Below are positions 19,596-31,552 of a stretch of DNA of 48,155 nucleotides, piece by piece. Below the pieces are notes generated by a model. It did not search any database and was not told the origin of the DNA. It saw only the letters and a program-made list of their open reading frames with translations. Position numbers and translations under genes: made by a program. Origin of the DNA: Holtermannia corniformis. Lineage: Eukaryota; Basidiomycota; Tremellomycetes; Holtermanniales. The stretch covers positions 365,589 through 413,743 of the forward strand of contig BCIJ01000007.1 in NCBI GenBank assembly GCA_001599935.1, given 5' to 3'. How positions within the stretch are numbered: position 1 is the first letter of the stretch; each line of letters starts with the position of its first letter.

Positions 19596-20782
19596 ATGGG
19601 CTTACTGGACGCTTATGCCTCTGGCTCGGACTCGGAGTCTGAAGCCCCTGCTGTACAAGCACCTTCGCCGCCAGCTGCTCGTCCGGCAGTTGCCAAGCCA
19701 AAGAAGCGCAACGGCCCGGTACGGATCACTCTTGACCTGCCAAAACTCTCGAGTGGCGATGGCAGCGACGACGAGGGCAAGGAAGAGGATCGGATAGAGG
19801 ACGAACCGGCTGCTAAGCGACCAAAGCTGGGTGCTGCAGGAAAGGGCAAGGGATCGTAAGCTTGCCGGGCGTGGTTGATGGAGACTGACGACGAAGCTCT
19901 GCCCTACTCGGAATGTTGCCGGCACCTAAGCGTGCTCTACCTGTCTCTGCGGGAGGCAAGGGCGGTTTGCTGGCCAAGGGTAGCGCGAAATCTGCCGCTG
20001 CGCGGAACCCTGTCGTACCGACAGACGGCGACAGCGATGATGAACATCCGCCAGCGGGCTCACTCGTACCCCCCTCGGTCAGTCGAAACAAAGGCAAGGC
20101 CAAGGCCACACCGCAAGTCGATCTCTTTGGTCTCGGTACGTCGTATTCCTTCAACGATGCGACTAACGACGTTAGCCGCGCCCGCCCCGACGTTGACGCT
20201 TCCCGACCTACCCGAGCCAAGCATTAAACCTCCCTCAGTGTCTGCCGCTCCAGCCGTAGCAGACTACGTCCCGCCCGAACCAACACCAAACGACCCATAC
20301 CCAGGCTACTACCAGCTTCCGTCTGGCCAGTGGGCAGCGTACGAACCAACCTACTACCAATCGTTCTTTGCCGCACCTGAAGCCCCTGCGGACGACGGAC
20401 GACGTGGCAACGAGTGGGACGAGCTCATCGGTGTTGACAAAAATCGTCTGCAAACGGTTGACGTATCGAGTGGGATGGAGCTTGAGCGCAAGCGGATCGA
20501 GGAAGCAAAGAAGCTCACTGCGCCGAAGAAGTTTGAGGATATGCCAGACGGCGGGGTGAGTTGTGTAATGGGATGCGGCATCGACTGACGCCACAGATGC
20601 TCAACGCTGTCGGCCGCGGGATCCGGACCCACCAACTGTCGTCGCTCATCAAGTCGGCTTATACGAACCAGAACGCGTGGGAGGAGCGTTTTGCCGCCAA
20701 CAAGGCGGCGTCAAAGGCGGCCAAGACGCGTTATGGTATGTAGTCTAATCCCGTTCGCAAAGCTGACATTGTAGGCTTTTGA
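19596..20782 (+). CDS. PRCC-type protein (MAD2B-interacting/splicing-linked)
   Basis: The start MGLLDAYASGSDSESE resembles the acidic AYASSDES start of PRCC. The N-terminal half is Pro/Ala/Lys-rich and disordered, with KRPK basic patches. The middle has YPGYYQLPSGQWAAYEPTYY. The conserved C-terminal PRCC domain follows: NEWDELIGVDKNRLQTVD, then RGIRTHQLSSLIKSAYTNQN and a final TRYGF. The last intron splits the Gly codon of that terminal motif. Human PRCC binds MAD2B (MAD2L2) and associates with splicing factors, so a nuclear role is expected. A MAD2-family gene also occurs in this window at 41.3 kb, but I assign no meaning to that. The gene is convergent with the ABC transporter gene, 49 bp apart. 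Confidence 0.82.
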
Positions 20783-20831
20783 TCCGTTGTATACAGTATG
20801 GGATATGCAGTCGACTCTATACAGCCTGCGT

Positions 20832-23550
20832 CTACTCGAAACCCTCCTTTTGCAGGTTGAACAACTCGAAATAACGCCCCTCGAGTGCCATGAGTTCTGC
20901 GTGCGATCCCAGCTCGGTGATGGTCTGCAGTGTCAGCTAGATCTCTCAGACCGAACGACTCACCCCCTCCTCGACGACGGCAATATTGTCCGCCTTGCGC
21001 ACTGTGCCGTCAGCTGTATTCGATGCGTCTGATGCGACTTGCCAGTCGAGAACCTGTGCGAAATGTAGATGGTCGTCGCTTTGCGTTGACCCTCATCACC
21101 GCGGGACAAGGCGTGGATCCGCTGGAACAACTGGGCCTCGGCGCGAGGATCCAGTGCGGCGGAGGGTTCACTGGCTGTAAGCCCGGTTCAACGCGCGGGG
21201 ATGACCTACTCGAACACGACTAGATCCGCATCGTCGGCCCGCAAAAACGCCCGAGCGAGAGCGACGCGCTGCCACTGCCCGCCGGAGAGAGCCGCGCCCT
21301 TGTCAGCCTTGGGCTTGCCGTGCTTGGCCATGGACGAGATCATCTTGGCGAGCAGCTCTGGTGGCGGTCCACCGGGTGGAGGCCCGCCGCGGCCTCTGCC
21401 ACCAGGTCCACCACCGCGGCCTTTTCCGCCGGGTCCTCCTCCGCGCCCCATGCCAGGTGGCGGAGGCATATCGCGCGGCGGGCCGTCATCTTGGTCCTCC
21501 TGCGGTACCACCTCGGCCCCACTCTGCGCGCCTTCCCCCGTCGTAGTGTCAGGTACACCCGACTTGTCGAGCAACCGATCCAGCCCGACTTTCTCCCTCA
21601 CAGCTTCTGCGCCGCCCCGTATCACCGCTGTCTCGAGCTCGGGATCGTGGTCCATCTTGCTGACGTCTCCGAGTCCGACATTCTCGCGCAGTGTCAGGTT
21701 GTAGCGTGAGAAGTCTTGGAAGAGGCACGAGGTGCGCGCGTGCAGTTGGGCAGGTATGAATGCGTGTGCGAGATGGTTGTTGATCGTGAGCTCGCCGGTG
21801 TGATCATACCTGATGGTCAGTGGATGAACAGACAGTGGACACTCACAAGCCCATGAGCGCCTTGACAAGCGTGGTTTTGCCTACAGAGTCAGCCAAGCCC
21901 GTCGCAAGCAGACGTACCGCCACCATTGAAGCCAACTATTGCTAGCGTCTCACCCGGCTCGATCGTGAGGTTGATATCGCGAAGTACGGGCTCGGTCGCG
22001 TTCGGATACGAGAACCCGAGGTTCTTGGCCTCGATCCGCATTCCGCCCGGCAGCCGCGTCGCCTCGTACTCGACCTTTTCGCGCGGTATGTCGCTCCCGA
22101 GCGTCCGTGCGTACTTTCGCGTCGTCCACTCGTCTTTACGCGAGGCCTCGATTGCCTCGCAGTACGCCGCTAGGACAAACACGATCTGAAACGTCGACTC
22201 GAACGTCGTCATCAAGCGCTTGACCGAGGTGAGCAGACTTGCTGCCGTGCTCTCGTACAGCCGAATCGAGCCGAGTGTAAGATTGGTTGACAAAGAGCGG
22301 AGTGCGAGCAGCGCCTGGATGTCAGCCGCGAATCGGCTGCGGAGAACTCACGTAAAAGGAGATGTGTACAAAGTCGCCCATAAAGTCCAAGAAGAGTTGG
22401 AGGTAGCCCATCTGCTCGCTGCGAGCGAACCCGCGCTCCAGGCTGGCAAGCTTGTTCTTCTCCCAGCGAGCCATGATCCAGTCCTTGAGTTGGAAGAGGA
22501 CAACCTCTTGACGATACGCGCCGTTCTTGACGAGGTCGCGCAGGGTGCGTGTCTCGCGCCGTTCAGACTGCCACTCTTCATGCCGCATCGCTCGAGGCAC
22601 TTTGTAACTGACGTACGTCCCGAGCAGGTTGAATATAGCCGGCGCAAACGACAGCAGGATCAACAAGATCGAACTGCGCGACAGCGGGCCATCCGAACTG
22701 GCCGACTGGATCGCCTGGTACATGACGCCAGCCTGGGAGACGACCTCGACGACGAGGGTAATGGCGGTGAAGATGCTGCTGAGTGACTGAAACGGACTTG
22801 GGCTAAAACCGCGCGGGTTCGATGGCCCGCCGAGTTCTTCATACCCCGCAAACACGCCTGCTTCGTACATGAGTGATGCCATGTACGGTGATGACAGGGA
22901 TGGAATGTCGAGCGCGAGCTGAGCCTCGAGGTAGCGGCTCTCCATGGCAAAGTTGACGTGGTTTTGAACGATAATGTTGTTGTGCCGAGTCAAGAACTGG
23001 AACAGATCGCTGCTGGATGAGGACAGTAACTGATTTATCAGCGCCATCTCGTCAAGTAGCAACTCACGGCCAAGAACGCCAATGACAGCACCCGCTTCTC
23101 ATTCACTTCGCGTCGCTCAAACGTCGTCTGGATCTCGTCAAGCAGTCGACTCATGGTCCAGATCTTTGCAGCGGGGAGTACGCCCTGTACAAACTTGCCG
23201 AGCACAAACGCAGCCATTCTTAGCCTGTTCTGGGTCCAGAACAGCAAAAGGAAGCGACGCCATGTGAGCTGGACGAGCTTGTGGGCTAATTTGAGGTTGC
23301 GATAAGTGACGGGTCGGAACTCGCCGTGCAGTCGAAAAGTCGGCTTGCTTGCAGCCGGATCGATTAGGCGTGAATCGAGCCAGAGGTCTGACAGGGTAGA
23401 GCGACCATATTGACCTTCGCTCTCGGCGTCGTACTGCTTGGCTTCTTTGCTTGGTGCTGATGGCTGGATAGTTGCTGTTGGTGCACGCCGATTGCGGGAT
23501 GATGTCGGCGGCACCGGAAGCGCCGTTGATCTTGCACTCGACTCTTGCAT
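20832..23550 (-). CDS. ABC half-transporter with RGG-like insertion in its ATPase domain
   Basis: The N-terminal ~70 residues are polar. A transmembrane domain follows, with hydrophobic segments such as FVLGKFVQGVLPAAKIW, FTAITLVVEVVSQAGVMY and SILLILLSFAPAIFNLLGTY. Then comes one nucleotide-binding domain: Walker A GFNGGGKTT (split by an intron), Q-loop SCLFQDFSRYNLTL, signature LSGGQWQRVALARAFLR, Walker B DLVVFDEPSAALDP and H-loop YISHR. The motif set is complete, so it should be an active exporter-type half-transporter working as a dimer. Between the Q-loop and signature it carries about 90 extra residues that are Gly/Pro/Arg-rich, with GRGGGPGGKGRGG-type repeats. Substrate and membrane are unknown, and no clear mitochondrial presequence is visible. 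Confidence 0.85.
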
Positions 23551-23688
23551 CGCTCGATGGCTGCAGTCAGCTCGGCGTCAACTTTCGAGATGGCCAGTGC
23601 TGCGCCGCAGCGGACCGTTGAGGTGGGTGGCAAAACCGGGCGTGATTATTGCGAGACGTCCTAGCAGTACACTAGCAATACATGACCG

Positions 23689-25050
23689 CTAGACCGTTTT
23701 CCGGAGTGGTCGGTAGGCATCCAGCAACGCGCCTGCGACGTATGCCTGGGCCATCACAAACAGGCAGCCTGCCGTCCAGAGGTACTGGTACACACTGCGC
23801 GCCTTGAACTCGAGGTTGAATGCGATGGCGAGCCAGATGACCTGTCTTGTCAGCGCAGAGTCATGCATGAAAGTCAACCGACCTGAGCGCCGACCCAGAC
23901 TACACCTAATATCACCGCACGCCTCCGGGTTATATACAAGTGCGGCAACGCCGGCGGGAGAAGAAAGAGGAACCAGATAAAGTACTGGCTCGTACAGACC
24001 TTGTTGAACGCGACAAAGACAAAAGTCTGTATGAACCAGACAAACGCGAGGTCGACTCCATGCTGGGGCAGCCACAGCCCGGCTGACAGCGTCAGCAGCG
24101 CCTGTGGGAGGAACGAGGTGAGTGGATGCCGAAGCAACCGGGTCAGGTTTGACATTGGCGCTGGTGAAAACTGCGCAAGGTAGATCGGGTAGAAGTAGGG
24201 TGAAAAGTTGTGACGGTGGTCTTGGCGCGTGAGGTGGTGTAGATATGTGTGGTGGATGAACGGCTGGCCCCATCTGTGCGAGTTAGGAGAGATTGAGCGC
24301 ACAAGTGGGCGTACATGGACCAGCATGCGAGCCCGAGCGCGATGAACGTCCCGGCACTGATCATGGCGAAACGCCAGACTCGCCAGCCCAGCCATCCACC
24401 GCGAGCAGCCAGTACAGCCCAGAGACTGGTGGCGTAGACGATGGGGTAGACTTTCCAGTGCACGGCGAATGCCCAGGCTACCGCTGCCGCGCGCTCACGA
24501 CCTCGGAGGAAGAGAGCGAGTGCACCAACGACAACGACGCTCAGAATTGCTTCGGACGAGCCCCGAGTGGTGATATTAAGGACCATTGGGTTCAGCGTCC
24601 AGATGAGATGCGTGGCGAGTGGGGGGGAGGATAAGGGCGGGGCGAGGAGTAACTTCGGCAGAGCGAGCGAGAACACCGAAAGCACAATCTTGCCCAGTAG
24701 AGGGTGTAGCCTGATCGGTGAAAGCAGTAGCGGCAACAGAGGCGTATAGCGGAATGTGGCTCGCTCATAAGGGCTGAAGATCAGCTGAGCTACGGTCTGT
24801 GCAGACAAGCCACTCACTCGCCGATGTTCCAGTTCATCCGCTGCGTCAACCAGCCTTTGGCTCTCGCATCGCCCTTGCTGTCACTCCACAGTAGATGCAC
24901 TGCATCGCTAAAGACGCGATAGTCGACATCGGTGTACTTGACGGTAAAGTGCCGGTCTTGATACTCGCCGTATGCGATCAGCACGGCGTGCAGTACGGCC
25001 GAGAGTACAAGTGGGTGGGCCAGTACAGCACGGCGCACGGAAGTGAGCAT
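23689..25050 (-). CDS. GPI14: GPI mannosyltransferase 1 (PIG-M/Gpi14)
   Basis: I choose the start [16 protein letters not shown], where a first membrane segment begins, over an upstream ATG at 25134. Family motifs are present: [20 protein letters not shown] with the catalytic-type Asp residues near the first lumenal loop, [44 protein letters not shown], and [20 protein letters not shown]. Multiple hydrophobic segments span the whole length. The enzyme adds the first mannose to the GPI precursor on the lumenal face of the ER. Its Pbn1-type partner is not seen nearby. Short introns with CTGAC branch sites separate four or so exons. Confidence 0.93.
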
Positions 25051-25232
25051 GGGCAGCTCGCTGTCTGCCAAAGTGAAGCTGTGTTCCCAAAGGACCCGAC
25101 GTTTCAGCTTAAGCGACGTCTGTGCGGTGATCACGTGACATGCTCAGCGGTTGCATCGCTGTCAAGCCTGGCTCGCTGTGCCTCTTGCTATGTACAGTCT
25201 AGCTTCTTGGTTTCTTCTTCTTCGCCCTGCTG

Positions 25233-26684
25233 CTACCAGATCCTTCGATCGCTACCCCAATCGCCGGCCGAGATCTCCTTCAGTGGCGGCGCGGCACCTG
25301 CTGGGTCTTTACTGTCGTGCAGCGCCGTGTCGGGTGAAGCGTGGTACGCTGCGCGCCTGCCTGCGTCGGAACCAGACGACTCGTCCTCTTCGGCTGCTGA
25401 TACGGCGTGTGCCCGTGGCGGCGCGAATCGATCGTCGTACAGCCTCAGCGGCGCGTACGAGTCTGTGAATGCCCGCGGAGGCGGTTGAGCCAGGTACGAG
25501 TATGGTTGGTCGATTGGTGGTGGTGGCGACGGTCGACGCGGTGATTGCGTCCGGTGGTAGTCCCCACCTGCGAGGGAGGAACCGGGGTGGTGCCGGTATG
25601 TGTAGGCATGGGCGGCGTTGGCAGGCTCGTCTCCTGGTGCAAGGGACGACTGGCGCGAGTCGGGTTGGGACGGGGGTGGGCGTGCATAAGGGCTTGGGTA
25701 CGCCGGTGGCAGATAGGTTGCTGAAGGGTGCCGGCTGTCCAGTGACGATGGCGTCACGGGGCTGTAGAGCGCCTGGTGGTGGGGAGGGATCCCGGCAGGC
25801 GCATACATGTTGCGCGGCGCCGGTTGGTACGAGGCAGGGAGGGGTGGGGTGTAGTATGGGTTGGCGGGTGGTGGTGGGCCGTAGCTGTATGCTCCAGGGT
25901 ACGCCGCGGGAAAGTAGGGGTTTGTGTGGGGAGCCATAGCATGACCATTCACGGGCGAAGGCACCCGGCTCGAGCTTGCACTCGACGGTGTGGCCAATCC
26001 CGAAATCGACCCAGTATGGTGTAGAGGATAGCTAGGGTAGCTAGGGTAGCTTGCGCTCATCGGATCGTACGTGCCGTACGCGCCGTTGCCATAACTGGGC
26101 GTCGAGTGCCCGCTGCCGCCACCATAGAGTGATGGCGGCGCCGACGGTGCATGCGTCGAGGAAGACGACGAGGACCCGGTGGTTGATTTCGCCTTGCGCG
26201 CTCTACTCCCCGAGACTGGTCGAATCCCTGCCTCCTCCATTGCTCGAGCGACGGCCGCTCGCGCTGCTGATCCCGAGCCACGACGGATGCTTGGTGAGAG
26301 GTGAGTGCGGTAGCTGCCTTGTCAGCCTCGTCTCCATCTTGGCCCTCCTACTCACTGCTGCTGCAGGTTGTCCTGCCGACTGGTGCGCGTGTCGCAACCT
26401 GGATACGGGCACTTGAAAGCCTTGACGCCCGTATGGATGCGCTGGTGTCGCTGCAGGTGCCCTCCGGTCGTAAAGCCGCGACCGCAGATCTGACACTGGT
26501 GCGGTTTGGGCTTGACCACGCTCGGCGGTTCAGACGAGCCCTCTGCGGCCATGATGTCCTGCTGGTCCATTTTAGGGTGCGAGCTCGACGTCGACGCCGG
26601 CGGCTGGGACGGGTCTGGCGAATGCGACGACGGGTGCGGGGACTGGGACGACTCGTTCGAGTGGGTCAACGGAGCGAGCTGCAT
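25233..26684 (-). CDS. Two-finger C2H2 transcription factor
   Basis: Two exons are joined by one intron inside the second finger. Residues 1-60 are Ser/Pro-rich. Finger 1 (about 64-84, [21 protein letters not shown]) and finger 2 (about 92-114, [16 protein letters not shown] then QQHYRTH) are complete only when the intron is removed. The remaining 340 residues are low complexity, rich in Pro, Tyr, Ser and His, and contain no other domain. The finger pair, with SRQDN and QHYRTH, resembles the Nrg1/Nrg2-like fungal repressors that act in glucose and stress control. Whether it is a functional equivalent is inference. No upstream exon with an ATG was found in frame, so the start at 26684 is the best choice. 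Confidence 0.83.
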
Positions 26685-27627
26685 GGCTCGTGGATGCGCC
26701 GCTCGATGTCCAAAGTGCTGACCAGCGTCCCGTTCGAAAACTCGGCTCGGCGGTGTTTTGTCCGCGCACGCCTCGAGTGGCCGCCCGTGCGTGTTCTAGC
26801 GTCTTGGACGGCTCGTCAATCGCTGATGACGCCCGCTTAGGCTCTGTTCGAGCTCGTGCTGGCAGCAAGGGTCAGGTCAGCGTGTGCGGGGTCGACAGGG
26901 CCCAAGACTGAGCCTCGGCCTCTTTGCCAAAATTTAGGCGAGCTGGGATTGACCACTGTTGGTGGCCTCCGTGCTCCGCGACGATTCTCCCGTCTTCAAA
27001 CTTTTCAGGGTCCATGCGCGGATCGGCCGCTACGTAACGCGACGCTGGCTCACTGCCCAGCACCAGCTCGCAGCTCGCTCGAGTGAAACACCGTGTCGAC
27101 GCGGACGAGCGCTGACCGATGTCGCACCGTCGTCTTCTTTTCCCCTTGGATCGTGCGCGCACCTGATGACGTGCACGGCCTGCGTCGGCTTTGGAATCCG
27201 CCGCGGGGACAGCCGACAATCTCGGCCGCCCGACGGACACGCTCGGTTTCATGTCCGAACTCGGTTCGACTTGCCTCTGCAGCAGACTGGGTGCACTCGT
27301 TCACTGAACGAATCAGTCGTCCAGTTGAGCTCCACACACGGCACCGCACTTGAAATCAACAGGCAAGACACGCCGCAGCCCATCGGGTCTCCAGGGCCCA
27401 ACAAGCTTGTTCCGGTCGGCGCGGATGACGAACGCGCGCAAAGGTGGCGAGATTCCCCCTTTTCTGCGTCGGCGGCACACTTTACGGCACGTTCCATCAG
27501 GGGTGATATGCCTACCACCAACAGGCTCGAGCTCGTCGCCGCTGACGGGAACACGGCAGTGTAGGGTGAGACAGTGAATTTGCCGATGATGCCCTGAGAC
27601 TACACAATCGCATCGGTGCGGTGCGGA
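26685..27627. other. 0.94-kb intergenic region
   Basis: This is the upstream region of the C2H2 gene. It also holds the 3' end flank of the MAPR gene. Long frames exist on both strands but show no recognisable domain or consistent splice pattern. A long promoter is common for regulatory genes. Confidence 0.4.
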
Positions 27628-28537
27628 TCACAGCTCGCCCTTGGGTCTGACATGCCCCGCCTGAACCTCGGCTGGTGCCGACTCGCCTTTACAGGGGGGC
27701 GGTAGGGCCGAGTGAGGGTCGATGGGCGGGTTCAGCACCGTGCCAATCTTGGAGTAGCGTTCGTGTTGGGCAAAGAATTTCTTCCAGGACGCGACGGCCT
27801 GCGGGATCAGTCGGTGTCGGGAGTTTGGAGGGTGCACCCACTTCGAGCTCTGGAGGTGAAAGCCCACGCAGGTCGTGCGTCAAGTGAGTCTCGAAACAGC
27901 CCGTCGTGAATGCGCGCGCGGCATCGCGCCCGGCCCTAATCCTCGTCAGCTTGCATGCGGCTGTATCCCGCCTACCGACATCATGTGATAGCTCCCCCCA
28001 GGCCCGTAGATCCTCGCACTGCTCGAAACGTCGTACACATCGCCATCGATCGCAAGGTAGATGGGGCGTTTCGGATCCGACCCGTCATACGCTGCCAGCT
28101 GGACGGGCGTGAACTCGCGCAACGGCGCATGGTAGCCATAGTCGCGCCATGCCTGGCGTAGCTGCGGTTCGAGATTGAACACCATTGATCCGGTCAGGAA
28201 CTGGCCGATAATGGGTAAGAGTAGCAATAGCAGTAGAATCGGCTTGATGAGCGACCAGACGTTCCAAGGCGCAGGAAGATCGCCTGGCAGAGGTTTGCCG
28301 GCGGCGATCCGTGCCGCCTTTTCAGCTTCGAGCTGCTTGTGTCGCTGATAGGCCAGAAAAGGCGAGTTTGCTGGTTTCTTGGATACGCGCCGGCCAGACT
28401 GTCTGACCCGGTCAGTCACTCGTCCACGAGCGCAACAGAGCGGCTCACGGATCAATCACCATGTCATAGATCCGCTCGCCAGGCGCCGTCCCAGGTCTGG
28501 ATCGCAGGCTTGCACCGGGTGCTGCTCCATCAGCCAT
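27628..28537 (-). CDS. Membrane-associated progesterone receptor (MAPR) cytochrome b5-like protein
   Basis: Exons 28537-28449, 28402-27980, 27935-27842 and 27798-27628 give 258 residues. A short N-terminal region containing ERIYDMVIDP is followed by a Lys/Glu-rich helix and one membrane span (about 75-98; SLIKPILLLLLLLPIIGQ). The cytochrome b5-like domain follows: FTPVQLAAYDGSDPKRPIYL, DGDVYDVSSS and YGPGGSYHMMAGRDAARAF. A last block, WKKFFAQHERYSKIGTVL, is typical of fungal members. Family members such as Dap1 and PGRMC1 bind heme and regulate ER cytochromes P450 in sterol synthesis. The C-terminus is KGEL. An alternative in-frame start at 28644 would add a short 5' exon. Confidence 0.87.
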
Positions 28538-29437
28538 GACTCTAACTGAGCAACAAACATACTGTAATCATCTGGGTCGGGCTGCGGGGTGTGAGCTGGG
28601 AGCGCGTGCGGGAACCTAGCACGCACCGTGTAGATGTCGGGCATAGTCGAGTCGTACTCAGCTCGCAGATGCCTGATGAGCTAGCTGGAGCTCGTATTGC
28701 TATAACCAAGTGAGATAACGACCCGTTTGAACCATGCTCGTTGTCAGCCCCGCATGGGCACAGACGTGCCGTAACGCTCTAGCAACTCGGATGAGCGCCT
28801 AGCAGTACAGTGCTAGGAGCATCTCGGCGTAGTGCAGCGTGAGGCTCGATTCGTGCTGCACTCTCTTGAGCGTCGAGACTGGATCCCTTTGAGGTTATAC
28901 TCGGAAAGCGCGAGATCTGCGCAGGCGTCAGGCGTATCAATTGTGATCACAAATCAATCGAAGCGGTATGTAGCGTCCGAGGTTCAACCAGCCCACCGTA
29001 TGCATCTGTCGAGTGCATCGACCGCATCAAGACAAGACAGCGCAGGGCCGTTTTTGCGTATGAGCTCATCTGTACGCAAACAGTTATTGCAACAACGTTA
29101 ATGTCAATGCTGCATGCTTGCTCTCAGCCTCCTGGCGGCCGTAGCGGCCCTGTTGCCTGCCTGGCGGACGAGCTCCATCTCTCAAACGGCTTGGTAGCCT
29201 CGCGGCCGCGACAGCAGCTTGGGTGATGGCAGCGACAATGACGGAACATGACCGTCGTGCGCGAGTCCGAGTGTGACGGCCGTCGGGTTTGGTCGGGAAT
29301 AGCACCGGCTGATCAGTTCCCGGCGTGTCCATTCACTCTGGGCTCGTGACGAACAAGGCGAGTCGTGCTGGCGCTCACTCGGCCGCTCGAAGCTACTTAG
29401 GAGCAGCACTGGTTGATTCAATCGAGCAAACAGCACC
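28538..29437 (+). promoter_or_regulatory. 0.9-kb divergent promoter region (MAPR / isocitrate lyase)
   Basis: I see no gene in this stretch. It separates the MAPR start from the isocitrate lyase start. Isocitrate lyase genes are usually repressed by glucose and induced by acetate or fatty acids, so regulatory sites are expected here, but I could not identify a specific element. Confidence 0.4.
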
Positions 29438-31432
29438 ATGGCATCTGAACAGGCAATCTTTGATGAAGAAGTCAAGGCGGTCGAGCAGTTCTTCAAGGTC
29501 GGTGGGCGCAGGCAAGGGGATCCAAATGAGACTGACGCTCCCAGCTGCCTCGGTTTGCCCGCACGGTCCGCCCGTATACTGCAGAGCAGGTTGTCAACAA
29601 GCGAGGGACACTGCCGATCTCTTACCCTTCCGATGTCATGGCCCACAAGCTGTGGAAGATCCTCGAGGCCAAGCAGCGCGGTGAGGGCGGTGGTTGCACC
29701 ATGACTTATGGCGCGTGAGTGCATCCGACGGGTAGTGTTCTCGGCTGACAGACCAAGACTCGATCCTGTCCAGCTCACACAGATGGCAAAGTATCTCGAG
29801 ACCGTCTACGTCTCTGGCTGGCAGTCGTCGAGCACGGCGTCTAGCTCGCTCGAGCCCGGTCCAGATCTAGCCGGTGAGTGACAGTTGGTATGATAGTCAT
29901 ACTGACCCGCAGACTACCCCTCCAACACTGTACCGCAAAAGGTTGCTCAGCTGTTCACCGCCCAGCTGTTTCATGACCGCAAGCAGCGCTTTACGCGCTC
30001 ACAGGCGTTTGCCAGTGGCAAAGCTGGCGACCTCGGCAAGCCCATCGACTACCTGCGGCCCATCGTCGCAGATGCCGATACCGGCCATGGCGGTGCGTCA
30101 GTCTTCGTGATAGGAGCAAACTGACAAGACAGGTTTGACGGCCGTCATGAAGCTTACAAAAATGATGGTCGAGGCGGGTGCTGCGGGAATCCACATCGAG
30201 GACCAGGCGCCCGGGACGAAAAAGTGTGGGCACATGGCCGGCAAGGTGCGCCAATGAATGCTGCGTACGACACGAGCTGAGCCACGCAGGTGCTTGTCCC
30301 GATTGCCGAGCACATCAACCGCCTCGTCTCCATGCGCCTCCAGTGCGACATTATGGGCGTTACCAATCTTGTCGTCGCGCGCACCGACTCGGAAGCCGCA
30401 ACGCTGATCACGACCAACATTGACCCGCGCGATCACGCGTTCATCCTCGGCTCGACGAACCGCTCGTTGCTGCCACTGGTCGAAATCATGCTCGCCGCCG
30501 AGCAATCGGGCAAGAGTGGCGCCGAGCTGCAGGCAATTGAAGATGACTGGATTGCGTCTGCCAGCCTGGCACTCTACCCCGAGACGATCGCCAAGGCGCT
30601 CAAAGAGCAAGGCGTCCAGCAACCCAAAGTCGCCGCGTTCCTTCAGCACATTCACGAATCCCACGCGTCCAACGCCGCTACGCTCGAGATTGCACAAAAG
30701 TCGTACGGCCTCAAGACGGCGCCCTACTGGTGCTGGAATACGCCGCGCACCCGTGAAGGCTACTTTCGCTACCAGGGCGGCACCCAGTGCGCCATCAACC
30801 GCGCAGTCGCGTTTGCGCCTTACGCGGATCTGCTGTGGATGGAGACAAAGTCCCCGATCTACAACCAGGCCAAGCAGTTTGCGCACGGGGTACACAAGGA
30901 GCGCCCCGGGCACTGGCTTGCGTACAACCTCAGCCCGAGCTTCAATTGGGATGCGGCGGGGCTCGGGGAGAAGGAGATGAAGGACTATGTGTGGGCGCTG
31001 GGCAAGCTTGGCTTCCTTTTCCAGTTTATCACTGTGGGTACATGAGAGCTCGCGAGTATGGCTGACAGGCATAGCTCGCCGGGTTGCATTCCAACGCCTA
31101 CATCAACGACACGTTTGCACGCGCGTTCTCGCAAGAGGGAATGAAGGCCTATGTGGAGATTATCCAACGCCGCGAGCGTGACATTGGCTGCGACGTCTTG
31201 ACCCATCAAAAGGTGTGTAGTTATGAGCTCGACTCGGCTGACCATCGCAGTGGTCTGGGGCCGACTATGCCGACGCGCTGCTGATGACTGCCACTGGCGG
31301 CATGTAAGTGGTCAAGCTAAGCGCGGCCGCGGCTGACATGACAGCTCATCGACCGCCGCTATGGGCGCTGGAGTCACCGAGGGCCAGTTTGCGACCGGCG
31401 ACAAGGCAAAGCAGGCTATCAGCAAGCTCTGA
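29438..31432 (+). CDS. ICL1: Isocitrate lyase with peroxisomal targeting signal
   Basis: About eight short introns interrupt the frame. The start is [20 protein letters not shown]. Key motifs are [32 protein letters not shown] (substrate/Mg site), [20 protein letters not shown] with the catalytic Cys in [37 protein letters not shown] and [10 protein letters not shown]. The C-terminus after the final intron ends AISKL, a type 1 peroxisomal targeting signal. The enzyme splits isocitrate into succinate and glyoxylate in the glyoxylate cycle, which allows growth on acetate or fatty acids. All active-site blocks are complete. Confidence 0.96.
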
Positions 31433-31552
31433 GGGGTGTAGTTGTCATTTTTGTATTCGCCACGATGCACGGTTGTTTGGTTCCATCGGATCGATCCACT
31501 CGTCATGCGGCCTAGTGTTTGTCCAGATCGACAACGACCAGCACGAGACGCT

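Noticed and set aside
26572..26868. Upstream coding exon of the C2H2 gene
   Set aside because: Splicing at the plausible GTCAGC donor leads into a stop codon, and the frame lacks a start in phase with the finger exon.
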